Shown here: in pieces, positions 17,845 to 26,542 of the stretch
How positions within the stretch are numbered: position 1 is the stretch's first letter
Layout of the letters: every line of letters starts with the position of its first letter
Assembly (NCBI RefSeq): GCF_002205845.1
Contig: NZ_NISI01000007.1
Location: 186,001-250,000 of the forward strand
Reading direction: 5' to 3'
Source of the DNA: Roseateles puraquae
GTDB taxonomy: Bacteria > Pseudomonadota > Gammaproteobacteria > Burkholderiales > Burkholderiaceae_C
DNA: 64,000 bases
Made by a program: the position numbers and the translations under genes
The notes under the pieces: model-generated
Database searches by the model: none
What the model was told of the DNA's origin: nothing
What the model saw: only the letters and a program-made list of their open reading frames with translations

Positions 17845-18104
17845 AGCGAAGAAGCCCCAGAGACCAAGCGCGTGCCGTTGAGGTCGGCGATGAGAGCCTC
17901 GCAGGCTTGGGCGAGTCTTGCGTGCGTTCGGGTGCCGCCAACGGCGCTCGATGGCCTCGATCGCTGCAAAGCCGCCATCCTCAGCAGACCAACTTCGACC
18001 CCGCTGGGGCATCACCATCAACGGCCGCCGCCAACCCGAGTCCCGGCCCGCCCCCATCTGCCCACCGCGAGAATGCAGCTTTCTCCTCTGCTGGAAGGAC
18101 GCGA

Positions 18105-19001
18105 ATGAAGCAGTTGCTGCAGGGCCGCGTGGCCATCGTGACGGGTGCGGGCGGTGGCCTGGGACGGGCGCATGCGCTGGAGCTGGCGCGTCATGGCGCG
18201 CGGGTGCTCATCAACGACCTCGCCGGTGCCCACGCCGGCCAGGGCGCTCGTGCGGTGGCCGACGAGATCCGTGCGGCGGGTGGCGAGGCGCAGGTGCATC
18301 TGGGCGACGTGACCCGTGCGGAAGACATGCAGGCCATGGCCGCGCAGGCGCTGGCGGCGTGGGGGCGCATCGACATCCTGGTCAACAACGCGGGCATCCT
18401 GCGCGACAAGAGCTTCGCCAAGATGTCGCTGGAGGACTTCCGCCTGGTGCTGGACGTTCACGTGATGGGCGCGGCCAACGCGACTCACGCGGTCTGGCCC
18501 ACCATGCAGGCGCAGGGGCATGGCCGCATCGTCATGACGACCTCCTCGTCGGGCCTGTACGGCAATTTCGGCCAGGCCAACTACGGTGCGGCCAAGATGG
18601 CGCTCGTGGGCCTGATGCAGACGCTGGCGTTGGAAGGCGCCAAGTACGACATCCGCGTCAACAGCCTGGCGCCGACCGCGGCCACCGGCATGACGCACGG
18701 CATCCTGCCGCCCGACGCGCTGGAGCGCCTGGCGCCCGAGAAGGTCAGCCCCGCGCTGATTCCGCTGTGCGTGGACGATGCGCCGACCCGCATGATCCTG
18801 CTGGCCGGCGCCGGCAGCTTCGAGGCAGCCCACATCACCATGACGCGCGGCATCCACCTCGCCGATACCGCCACTGCAGGCGAGCAGCTCTGCGCGCGCC
18901 TGGCCGAGGTGAGCGACCGAGACGACGAGACCGTGCCCGGCTCGGGCTTCGAGCAGTACCGCAGCGAAGTGGGCAAGGCGGCGGCCGAAGCGTCCGACTG
19001 A
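18105..19001 (+). CDS. Short-chain dehydrogenase/reductase (3-hydroxyacyl-CoA dehydrogenase-like)
   Basis: NAD(P)-dependent oxidoreductase of 298 residues. The cofactor motif TGAGGGLG, the NNAG motif and the catalytic Ser/Tyr/Lys (TSSSGLYGNFGQANYGAAK) are all present. The pattern GRVAIVTGAGGGLGRAHALE with INDLAG resembles the SDR part of multifunctional enzyme type 2 / 17-beta-HSD4, suggesting a beta-oxidation or steroid-type 3-hydroxyacyl-CoA substrate. The start at 18105 has a GGAAGGA ribosome-binding site; longer in-frame forms add non-family sequence. No neighbouring gene clarifies the substrate. Confidence 0.88.
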   Translation: MKQLLQGRVAIVTGAGGGLGRAHALELARHGARVLINDLAGAHAGQGARAVADEIRAAGGEAQVHLGDVTRAEDMQAMAAQALAAWGRIDILVNNAGILRDKSFAKMSLEDFRLVLDVHVMGAANATHAVWPTMQAQGHGRIVMTTSSSGLYGNFGQANYGAAKMALVGLMQTLALEGAKYDIRVNSLAPTAATGMTHGILPPDALERLAPEKVSPALIPLCVDDAPTRMILLAGAGSFEAAHITMTRGIHLADTATAGEQLCARLAEVSDRDDETVPGSGFEQYRSEVGKAAAEASD

Positions 19002-19082
19002 GCTGGGCGGCCGCAAGCGCCTCACCTGACGCGCCCTGGCAGGAGCCGGGGCGCAGACTGCACGGCATCTCCTTGACTGCGG

Positions 19083-19622
19083 ATGCCGCCCATGTCTTCC
19101 TTGCCAGCGACTGCATTCCTGCCGGGCACACCGCAGGACTTCGACTTCTTCATCGGCCGCTGGCAGGTGCGCCACCGGCGGCTGCAGCAGCGGCTGGTGG
19201 GTTGCGACACCTGGGACCACTTTGAGGGCATGAGCCAGGTCCGGCCCCTGCTTGGCGGCGCGGGCAATGTCGATGACAACTGGCTTGACCTGCCGGGTGG
19301 CGGCTACCGCGCGGTGTCGTTGCGCAGCTTTGACGCGGCCACGCGGCAGTGGTCGATCTGGTGGCTGGACGGCCGCCTGCCGCACCGGTTGGACCCGCCC
19401 GTCGTCGGCCGCTTTGCCGGTGGCGTGGGCGAGTTCCAGTGCGACGACATGCTGGACGGCCAGCCCATCCGCGTGCGCTTCCTGTGGACGCAGACCGACG
19501 GCCCGCAGCCGCGCTGGGAACAGGCCTTCTCGGCGGATGGCGGCCAGACCTGGGAGAGCAACTGGGTGATGGAATTCCAGCGCCTGGCCGCAGGCGGCGC
19601 AACCGCTACTTGGCTGCGTTGA
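19083..19622 (+). CDS. Conserved protein of unknown function (DUF1579-like)
   Basis: A 179-residue soluble protein with no signal peptide or membrane helix. The pattern DFDFFIGRWQVRHRRL near the start, followed by alternating short beta strands with many Trp residues (DNWLDLPGGGY, WSIWWLDGRLPH), resembles small lipocalin-like proteins grouped with DUF1579. No catalytic motif is evident. Its end overlaps the convergent GH5 gene by 17 bp. A second ATG three codons in (19092) may be the true start. Confidence 0.6.
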   Translation: MPPMSSLPATAFLPGTPQDFDFFIGRWQVRHRRLQQRLVGCDTWDHFEGMSQVRPLLGGAGNVDDNWLDLPGGGYRAVSLRSFDAATRQWSIWWLDGRLPHRLDPPVVGRFAGGVGEFQCDDMLDGQPIRVRFLWTQTDGPQPRWEQAFSADGGQTWESNWVMEFQRLAAGGATATWLR

Positions 19623-20985
19623 CGATGGCGCTGATCAAGCCGGTGTGCACCTGTGCGCCGGTGTTGCGGTCGACCAGACCCATGCTGTGGTTGGCATTGG
19701 GCGAACCCGCATCCCACCACACCGGCACCGCGCCGCGTGTCCAGGCGGCGCGGGCAACGTAGCGCGCCCAGTTGGTGCGGTAGGTTTCGGCGCCGCTGTA
19801 CTCGGTGCGGCGGATGGCGCCGAACTCACCGAGCATGATCGGGATGCCGGCATCGACGAAGCGGGTCTTCAACTTCTGGAACTGTGCGTCCACATAGGCT
19901 TCATTGGCCCAGGTCTCGGTGTTGGCTGCGCTGGTGGCCGACGCGCCCCACTGCCAGATGCTGCTGTTCTCGTTGAGGCTGAAGTTGTAGGGGTCGTAGA
20001 AGTGCACCTCCATCATCAGCCGCTTGGACGCCGAGTCGGCGGGCACGGTGGCGAAGTTCACCGTGTGATCGATGTTGGTGTTGAAGCCCTGCACGATCAG
20101 GTGGCGGGCGAGGTTGTTGCCACCGGTGGCGCGCACCGCATTGACGAAAGTCTGGTTGAAGCTGTTCTGCACCGTGTAGTACTCGACGGTGGGCGTGCCG
20201 TAGTCACCTTCCACCATGACTTCGTTGGTGCCGGCGAACAGCAGGTTGTCGTCGTAGGTCTTGAAGTTGTTGGCGATCTGCGTCCAGAACTTGGTGATGC
20301 GGGCGTTGACCGCGGCCTGGTTGGCGTACTTGGGCACCATCCAGCCGCCGTCCCAGTGGATGTTGATCATCACGACCAGGCCGGCGTTCCTCGCGTCGTT
20401 CACCACTTGCGTGACGCGGCTCATCCAACTCGCGCTGATGTTGTCGTTGGCGTCGGCGTACTGCTTCCAGGCCACCGGGATGCGCACGGTCTTGAAGCCG
20501 GCTGCCTTGAGGCCGTTGAACAGCGCCTGGTTGGCCTGCGGGTTGCCCCAGGCGGTTTCACCGCCGATGGCCTCCAGGGTGTTGCCGAGGTTCCAGCCCG
20601 CGCCCATCAGCTTGCTGAACTGCAGGCTGGTCAGGTCGCGCATGCCGGGCACGGTGAGGGTGAAGGCCTGGGTCGACTTGGCACCGCAGCTGTTGGTGTA
20701 GGTGGCGGTGGCGGTGCAGCTGGCCTTGGCGGTGAGGGCCTGTTCGCGCGCCGAGCCTGAGGTGCCGCAGCCGCTCCACGCCCAGCTGCCGCCGGAGGTG
20801 GGCTGCGGGCCGAAGCTGAAGGTGTTGCCGGCCACGACGGTGGCGGTGGCGGAGTTGGTCCAGGTCGAGCCGACCTTGATGTAGGGCTTGATGGCGGTGG
20901 CCGCGCAGGTCTGCGCCTGGGCGGCTGGGGCGAAGGCCACGGCCAGCGCCAGCAGGCGCGCGGTGGTCCAGAGTCGTGCAGTCAT
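19606..20985 (-). CDS. Secreted GH5 endo-beta-glucanase with N-terminal beta domain
   Basis: Endo-acting glycosidase, probably on a beta-1,4-glucan backbone (cellulose or xyloglucan). The 459-residue protein has a Sec signal peptide (about 1-24, cleaved after AQA), a roughly 85-residue Cys-containing beta domain, then a GH5 TIM barrel. Family signatures are GAGWNLGNTLEAIGGETAWG, the acid/base Glu in AGTNEVMVEG and the nucleophile Glu in IMLGEFGAIRR. The pattern resembles GH5 subfamily 4, which includes endo-xyloglucanases, but subfamily is not certain. It is the last of three tandem GH5 genes. Confidence 0.88.
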   Translation of the reverse strand: MTARLWTTARLLALAVAFAPAAQAQTCAATAIKPYIKVGSTWTNSATATVVAGNTFSFGPQPTSGGSWAWSGCGTSGSAREQALTAKASCTATATYTNSCGAKSTQAFTLTVPGMRDLTSLQFSKLMGAGWNLGNTLEAIGGETAWGNPQANQALFNGLKAAGFKTVRIPVAWKQYADANDNISASWMSRVTQVVNDARNAGLVVMINIHWDGGWMVPKYANQAAVNARITKFWTQIANNFKTYDDNLLFAGTNEVMVEGDYGTPTVEYYTVQNSFNQTFVNAVRATGGNNLARHLIVQGFNTNIDHTVNFATVPADSASKRLMMEVHFYDPYNFSLNENSSIWQWGASATSAANTETWANEAYVDAQFQKLKTRFVDAGIPIMLGEFGAIRRTEYSGAETYRTNWARYVARAAWTRGAVPVWWDAGSPNANHSMGLVDRNTGAQVHTGLISAIVNAAK

Positions 20986-21094
20986 GGTTTGTCTCCTGAG
21001 GATGGCAGGCGGCGCGGCGCCTCGTGTCGGGCACCTGCGCCGTGGGGGCGGTCGCAGCCTTCCATCTGCATCCCGCGGGCTCTCCGGCCGTCGG

Positions 21095-22213
21095 CTAGGT
21101 CGCGGTGCCGAGCAGGGCCTGGATGAGTTCGGGGTAGACCTGGGCGCCGGTGCGGCGGTCGAACAGGCCCATGCCGTGCTGGCCCGTCACGCCGTTGTCC
21201 CAGTAGACGGGCACGAGGCCGTGGGCGCGGGCCGAGCGGGCGATGTGGCGGTTCCAGGCGATGCGGTAGGCCTCGGCGCCGGGGCGGTCCTCGCGGCGGA
21301 TGGCACCGAACTCGCCGAGGATGACGGGGATGCCCCGGTCGATGAAGCGGGCCTTCATCTTGCGGAACTGCGCATCGGCGTGGGCTGCATCGCCCCAGGG
21401 CGCGGTGGCCTTGGCGTCGCGTGCGGCCGCACCCCATTGCCAGATGGCGCTCTTCTCGTCGAGCGTGAACTCGTAGGGGTCGTAGTAGTGCACTTCCATC
21501 ATCAGCCGGTCGCGCACCGTGTCGCGTGGCATCACGGCGTGGGCGATGGTGTGGTCGATGTTGGTGTTGAAGCCCTGCACGATGAGATGGCGCGTGGCGT
21601 TGTTGCCGCCGGTCGCGCGCACCGCGTCGACGAAGGTCTGGTTGAAGCCGTTCTGGACCGCGACGTACTCGGGTTTGGGCGGGCTGTAGTCGCCCTCGAC
21701 CATGACCTCGTTGGTGCCGGCGAAGAGCAGGGTGTCGTCGTGATCCTGGAAGCGCCGGCCGATCTGCGTCCAGAAGCGCGTGATGCGGCGGTTGGCCTCG
21801 GCCTGGCGCGCACGCGTGGGCTGCATCCAGCCACCGTCCCAGTGCAGGTTGATCATCGCGAAAAGCCCGGCCCGCTGCGCGTAGCCGACGACCTCGGCCA
21901 CGCGTGACATCCAGCGCGCGCTGATCTCGTCGTCGGCGTTGGCGTACTGCTTCCAGGCCACCGGGATGCGCACCGTGCGAAAGCCCGCGGCCTTGACGGC
22001 ATCCAGCAGGGCCTGCGTCGCAGGCGGGTTGCCCCAGGCGGTTTCGCCGCCGGTGGCTTCGAGGGAGTTGCCGAGGTTCCAGCCGGTGCCCATCCGCTGG
22101 CTGAGCTGCAGGCTGGTCATGTCACGCATCGCCGGCTCGGCATGGCTGGCGCCGGTCAGGGGCAGGCCAGCCAGGGCCAGCATCGCCTGAAGGGATTGGC
22201 GGCGGCTCGTCAT
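21095..22213 (-). CDS. Secreted GH5 endo-beta-glucanase (second of three)
   Basis: A 372-residue GH5 enzyme, clearly paralogous to its two neighbours. It contains GTGWNLGNSLEATGGETAWG, acid/base AGTNEVMVEG and nucleophile VILGEFGAIRR. The N-terminus MTSRRQSLQAMLALAGLPL has a twin-arginine pair before a hydrophobic stretch ending ASHA, so it may be a Tat substrate. It lacks the extra N-terminal domain of the preceding copy. The start at 22213 overlaps the stop of the upstream GH5 gene (ATGA), giving translational coupling. Confidence 0.87.
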   Translation of the reverse strand: MTSRRQSLQAMLALAGLPLTGASHAEPAMRDMTSLQLSQRMGTGWNLGNSLEATGGETAWGNPPATQALLDAVKAAGFRTVRIPVAWKQYANADDEISARWMSRVAEVVGYAQRAGLFAMINLHWDGGWMQPTRARQAEANRRITRFWTQIGRRFQDHDDTLLFAGTNEVMVEGDYSPPKPEYVAVQNGFNQTFVDAVRATGGNNATRHLIVQGFNTNIDHTIAHAVMPRDTVRDRLMMEVHYYDPYEFTLDEKSAIWQWGAAARDAKATAPWGDAAHADAQFRKMKARFIDRGIPVILGEFGAIRREDRPGAEAYRIAWNRHIARSARAHGLVPVYWDNGVTGQHGMGLFDRRTGAQVYPELIQALLGTAT

Positions 22214-23469
22214 TTCGTGCCCTCCACCAAGGCGGCCAGCACCGGCGCGTCCAGCACTAGATTGCGGCTGCGGTCCAGCAGGCCGCCGGTGTCCCACACG
22301 AAGGGCAGCAGGCCGAGGGCGCGCGAGCGCTGGGCCACGGCCTTGTAGTAGGCGGCGCGGCTGGACTGGTGCAGCCGCAGGGCGTCGCCGGTCAGCGTCT
22401 TGCTGCGGTCGATGGCGCCGAACTCACCGATGACGACCGGAATGCCCTTGTCGACGAAGCGGGTCTTCATGCTGCCCAGCAGGCTGTCCACGCTGCTCTC
22501 CTCGCCCCAGGTGGGGTTGTGCGCGGTGTCGGTCGTCGAATGGTTGCCGGCGCCCCAATAGAAGAACTGGTTGCCCCAGCTCTCGTCCTGGGTCATGCCG
22601 GTGAAGTTCCAGGGGGTGTAGTAGTGCACCTCCAGCATCAGGCGGCCACTGACGGTGTCGGTGGGCATGGCCGTCATCAGCTGCGTGGTCAGCTCGATGT
22701 CGGTGGACGGGCCCTGCACGACGAGGTTGCGCCAGGCGTTGCGGCCGCCGGTCGCACGCACCGCGTCGATGAAGGTCTGGTGGTAGCTCATCAGCACGGC
22801 CATCTGCTCGGCCGTCTTGACGTTGGGCTCGTTGGCGCTGGCGAACATCAGCCGGCCGTCCACGTCCCGCAGCGCGGTGGCGATCTGCTGCCAGAAGGCC
22901 TTTTGCTTGGCGTTGTTGGCGGCCTGCTTGTCGGGCGTGACGTTGTTCTCCAGCCAGCCGCCGTCCCAGTGGATGTTGAGCAGGACGGTGAGGTCGGCAT
23001 CGATGCAGTACTGCACCACCTCCTTGATGCGGGCCAGCCAGGCGGCATCGATCTTGGCGGTGGTGGCGTCGGCGTACTGGTTCCAGGCGGCCGGCAGGCG
23101 GATGGCATTGAAGCCCGAGGCCTTGGCGAATTGCACGAAGGCGGCGGTGATGCGCGGGTTGCCCCAGGCGGTCTCGCCGCCGGTGGCCTCCAGCGTGTTG
23201 CCGATGTTCAGGCCCAGGCGCACCTTGGCGGCGGCCTGCACGGCGTTGTCGGTCATGCCGGTGGCGTCTGCGGCCTTGGGGCTGAGGTTGTAGTCGGGGT
23301 AGGGCGAACTGTTCGGCGACGGCGCCGGGGCGGGCGCAGGGGCTGGAGCAGGTGCGGGCGCGGGTGAGGGCGCCGGGGAAGCGGCCACGGCTGTGCCGCC
23401 GCCACCGCCACCGCCGCCACAGCCGGCGAGGCCGGCCGCCAGGCCCAGGGTCAGGTCGCGCCGCTTCAC
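22210..23469 (-). CDS. GH5 endo-beta-glucanase lipoprotein (third of three)
   Basis: A 419-residue GH5 enzyme with a lipoprotein signal ending LAGC, preceded by KRRDLT. A run of eight glycines, then a Pro/Ala linker (about residues 30-55), separate the lipid anchor from the catalytic domain. Barrel motifs are LGLNIGNTLEATGGETAWG, acid/base ASANEPNVKT and nucleophile VVIGEFGAIDR. An anchored enzyme on a flexible stalk fits surface or periplasmic trimming of polymer bound by the nearby TonB-dependent receptor. The GTG start at 23469 forms a GTGA overlap with the upstream GH39 gene. Confidence 0.87.
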   Translation of the reverse strand: MKRRDLTLGLAAGLAGCGGGGGGGGTAVAASPAPSPAPAPAPAPAPAPAPSPNSSPYPDYNLSPKAADATGMTDNAVQAAAKVRLGLNIGNTLEATGGETAWGNPRITAAFVQFAKASGFNAIRLPAAWNQYADATTAKIDAAWLARIKEVVQYCIDADLTVLLNIHWDGGWLENNVTPDKQAANNAKQKAFWQQIATALRDVDGRLMFASANEPNVKTAEQMAVLMSYHQTFIDAVRATGGRNAWRNLVVQGPSTDIELTTQLMTAMPTDTVSGRLMLEVHYYTPWNFTGMTQDESWGNQFFYWGAGNHSTTDTAHNPTWGEESSVDSLLGSMKTRFVDKGIPVVIGEFGAIDRSKTLTGDALRLHQSSRAAYYKAVAQRSRALGLLPFVWDTGGLLDRSRNLVLDAPVLAALVEGTK

Positions 23470-25052
23470 CGGGCCACCCGCTTCAAGCTCAGCAGCACCA
23501 CGTCGTGGCTGCGCAGCGCCAACGTGAGGCTGGCCGCGCCGTTGGCGCCGACCTGGATCTCGCGCCGCACTTCCGGCTTGTCGGTGGTCAGCCGCTGCAG
23601 TTCGGCGAGTTGGGCGGCATCGAGGTTCTTGGGCGAGCCCATCTTCAGGTAGGGCGTGTGCGCATCGTTGGCGAGGTAGCCGGTGCGCTGCTGCCTGATC
23701 TGGTAGCGGCCGGGTGGCAGGTGGCGCAGCTCGACGGTCACGGTGCCCACGTCGCGGGCCGGCTGCGGCTTGCCGAAGAAGCTGCGGTTGCTGACCTTCT
23801 GGCCTGTGTTGCGCCAGTCCCAGACGAGGGCCTGCAGCTGCTCGCCATCGGTGGCCGCCCAGGTGAAGGCATCGGCGGTCGGCACCTCGCGGCCTTGCAG
23901 TGCGGCGAGGTACTTGTAGGCGAACCACACCGGCTTGCGGATGCCCTCGTGGGTCATCAGGCCAAAGCCGCCGTGGAAGGGCGCGTCCGGCGGGCCCGGC
24001 TCCTCGAAGAGGTCGGTGTAGGTCCAGTAGCTCATGTGCTGGACGAGGCCCTGCGTCTGCTTGAGCTTGGTCAGCACATAGGCCGCGCTCATGTAGCTGT
24101 CGTGCACGAGGTCGCGCGGGTTGTAGCTGGTGCTCCACTCGGTGAAGAACAGCGGCAGGCCTGGCAGGTGCGAGGCCTCAATCTGCTGGCGCACGCGCCG
24201 CACGTCGCCGACGATGGCGTCGGGGTTGGGCGACAGCATGCGGTCTTCCACGCCGAATTCGTCGAGGTAGCCGTGGTCCACGCCGTAGGTGTGGGTCGTG
24301 ACGAAATCGACCGGCGTGTTCGTGGCCTTGGCGTGAGCCAGGAACTCCGGCACCCAGGCCGCGCCGGCGGTGGACGGGCCACCCACGCGCAGCGCGGGGT
24401 CGATGGCCTTGATGGTCTTGGCGGTGCGGGTGTAGAGGTCGAAGTAGGCGGCCTGGTCGGCCTTCTCCCAGAAGCCGTCGAGGTTGGGTTCGTTCCATAC
24501 CTCGAAGTACCAGCTGCGCACCTCGGCGGGGCCATAACGCTGCAACAGGTGGCGGGTGAAGGCTTCGATCAGGGCCACCCAGCCGGCGGGCTCGGGGTGA
24601 GAGGTGTTGCCTTCCCAGTAGAAGATTTTGTTGTCGGAGGTCTTCAGCGCCAGCGGCGTGAAGCCGAGCTCGACGAAGGGCTTGATGCGCCGCGCCAGCA
24701 GCGCGTCGTAGAGCTTGTCGATGTTCGTGAAGTCGAACACCAGCTGCCCGGCGGCGTCGCGCGTGACGGTCTTGAACACGTCATGGAAGATGGCGTGAAA
24801 GCGCAGGTAGCGAAAGCCGAGTTCGTCGACAGCGGTCTTGAGCTGCGCGAGTGAATCGTCGCGGAACAGCGTGCCCGGGAAGTCGGAGCCCACGCAGTGG
24901 TCGAAGAAGCGGTCCAGCGGCGTGGTGGCCCGGGACAGGTCGAGCATGATGTGGCGGGCCTTGGACCGGGTGGCGGGAGCAGCCTGCACGCCGCTGAGCA
25001 GTGGCGCGGTGGCGACGGCGGCCAGCAACTGGCGGCGGCGTTGAGAAATCAC
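23466..25052 (-). CDS. Secreted GH39 beta-xylosidase-like enzyme
   Basis: Retaining glycosidase of 528 residues. The acid/base Glu is in YFEVWNEPNLDGFWE and the nucleophile Glu in PLFFTEWSTSYNPRD, both GH39 (clan A) hallmarks. A C-terminal beta-sandwich follows the barrel. The N-terminus MISQRRRQLLAAVATAPLL is a twin-arginine-like signal. The GTG start has a strong GAGGAG ribosome-binding site. Most GH39 members are beta-xylosidases; alpha-L-arabinosidase or beta-glucosidase activity is possible. In this locus it would remove xylose from hemicellulose oligosaccharides. Confidence 0.85.
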   Translation of the reverse strand: MISQRRRQLLAAVATAPLLSGVQAAPATRSKARHIMLDLSRATTPLDRFFDHCVGSDFPGTLFRDDSLAQLKTAVDELGFRYLRFHAIFHDVFKTVTRDAAGQLVFDFTNIDKLYDALLARRIKPFVELGFTPLALKTSDNKIFYWEGNTSHPEPAGWVALIEAFTRHLLQRYGPAEVRSWYFEVWNEPNLDGFWEKADQAAYFDLYTRTAKTIKAIDPALRVGGPSTAGAAWVPEFLAHAKATNTPVDFVTTHTYGVDHGYLDEFGVEDRMLSPNPDAIVGDVRRVRQQIEASHLPGLPLFFTEWSTSYNPRDLVHDSYMSAAYVLTKLKQTQGLVQHMSYWTYTDLFEEPGPPDAPFHGGFGLMTHEGIRKPVWFAYKYLAALQGREVPTADAFTWAATDGEQLQALVWDWRNTGQKVSNRSFFGKPQPARDVGTVTVELRHLPPGRYQIRQQRTGYLANDAHTPYLKMGSPKNLDAAQLAELQRLTTDKPEVRREIQVGANGAASLTLALRSHDVVLLSLKRVAR

Positions 25053-25105
25053 GGATGTCTCCTCGGAGGGGGCAAGAGGCGGACAGGCGGCGCGTCGATG
25101 GCGTC

Positions 25106-26542
25106 TCAGACCTGACCGCGGGTGGCTTCGAGCCGCTGGCGGATCTCGCCCATGCGGCCTTCCGTCAGCGGGAAGCGCAGGATGGCGATCAGGGCCAGCA
25201 CCAGGCCAATGACCGGGATGCCGGACAGCAGGAGGCGGATCCAGAAGATGGCTTCCGGTGTCTGTACGGCCTGCTTCGAGTCGAAGCCGGTGAATTGCAG
25301 GATCCAGCCTGAGGCGCCGACGCCCAGCGCGATGCCGACCTTGGTGATCCAGGACTGGCAGGCCGAGAACGAGCCCTCGCGGCGTTGGCCGGTCTGCATC
25401 TCGTCGTAGTCCACGACGTCGCCGATGGTGGCGCCGTAGAGCGTCCAGAAGCCCGCGCCGGTGAAGGCCACGAAGCCGCAGGCGAAGAGCTGCAGATAGG
25501 GGCGCTCGGGGTCGTACAGCCACCAGTCGCCGATGAAGGCGGCGATGGCCATGATCAGCACCGTGGCGAGTGCTGCGCGCTTGCCCTGCCGGCGTGCGAT
25601 CCACGAGAAGAACGGAATGCCGGCGAAGCCGAAGGCCATTCCCGCGAGGCCCATGGCGGTGTTCCATTGCGTGGCCAGCGTCACGTCGCCCTTGCAGACG
25701 TAATAGACGGTGGCGTAGTAGCCCAGGGCACCCACCATGGCCGTACCGATGCCGTAGGCCAGCGCCATCAGCAGCACGGCGCGGAAGGGCTGGCAGCGCA
25801 GGGTGCGCCAGAGCGTGTCGGCAAACGGGATGTGCGTCTGGGTGCGCGACACGAGCTTCTCGTAGTAGCGCTCCCGCGTCAGCAGGAAGATGGCGATGGA
25901 GACCGCCACCATGATGGCGCCGAGGACGGCGGTGTAGACCTGGGCGCCACGCAGGATGTCGGGCTTGCCGCTCTCGTCGTGGAAGATGGCCAGCGTCGTG
26001 AACTGCGCCGCGAAGAACATCGCGAGCTCGGGCAGCTTCTGGATGGCGTTGCGGATGGCCATCACGGTGGTGCGCTCGTGGTAGTCGGGCGTCATCTCCG
26101 ACCCCAGGCTCACCCAGGGCATGTTGAAGCAGCTCATCACCGGCACGTAGATCACCATGCTGACCAGCATGAAGATGAAGTACTGCGTGTCGGTCCAGCC
26201 CCGGCCCACCGCGAACATCAGCGGCAGGCCGATGCCCGCCAGCACGCCGCCCACCAGGATGAAGGGGCGACGGCGCCCGTAGCGGGTGCGGGTGTTGTCG
26301 GAGATCCAGCCGAAGATGGCGTCGCTCGCGGCGTCGATGAAGATCTTCACCATCTGCACCGTCGAGATCAGCCCCGGCGCCACGCCCAGGAAGATGTTGA
26401 AGACGTGGAAGGCCAGCGACGGGTAGAGCCAGTGGCCCCACATGTCGAGGAAGGCGCCCAGGCCGAAGCCGATCTTCTGGCGCATCGGCAGCCGGTCGCT
26501 GCCGGGCGTCACGCGGTCCAGGTGCAGGGTGGCGGCGTTCAC
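25106..26542 (-). CDS. GPH/MFS-type glycoside transporter
   Basis: A 478-residue inner-membrane symporter of the glycoside-pentoside-hexuronide family, with about 12 hydrophobic helices. Family features are the N-terminal KIGFGLGAFLDMWGHWL, the cytoplasmic loop WISDNTRTRYGRRRPFIL and the DVVDYDEMQTGQRREG segment. It probably imports xylosides or short glucoside oligosaccharides released in the periplasm. The GTG at 26542 overlaps the GH1 stop (GTGA), has an AAGGAAG ribosome-binding site and gives a normal-length product. Coupling to a cytoplasmic beta-glucosidase supports oligosaccharide uptake. Confidence 0.9.
   Translation of the reverse strand: MNAATLHLDRVTPGSDRLPMRQKIGFGLGAFLDMWGHWLYPSLAFHVFNIFLGVAPGLISTVQMVKIFIDAASDAIFGWISDNTRTRYGRRRPFILVGGVLAGIGLPLMFAVGRGWTDTQYFIFMLVSMVIYVPVMSCFNMPWVSLGSEMTPDYHERTTVMAIRNAIQKLPELAMFFAAQFTTLAIFHDESGKPDILRGAQVYTAVLGAIMVAVSIAIFLLTRERYYEKLVSRTQTHIPFADTLWRTLRCQPFRAVLLMALAYGIGTAMVGALGYYATVYYVCKGDVTLATQWNTAMGLAGMAFGFAGIPFFSWIARRQGKRAALATVLIMAIAAFIGDWWLYDPERPYLQLFACGFVAFTGAGFWTLYGATIGDVVDYDEMQTGQRREGSFSACQSWITKVGIALGVGASGWILQFTGFDSKQAVQTPEAIFWIRLLLSGIPVIGLVLALIAILRFPLTEGRMGEIRQRLEATRGQV

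Noticed and set aside
17841-17978. 46-codon minus-strand ORF after the GGDEF gene
   Set aside because: It overlaps the GGDEF stop, has no ribosome-binding site that I can defend and no recognised similarity.
22210-24138. 642-codon frame for the third GH5 protein
   Set aside because: The first third is a shadow of the GH39 gene; the GTG at 23469 with lipoprotein signal and GTGA overlap is the real start.
23466-26441. 991-codon frame suggesting a fusion with GH39
   Set aside because: Everything before residue 463 is antiparallel noise over the transporter gene; the GTG at 25052 has a strong ribosome-binding site.
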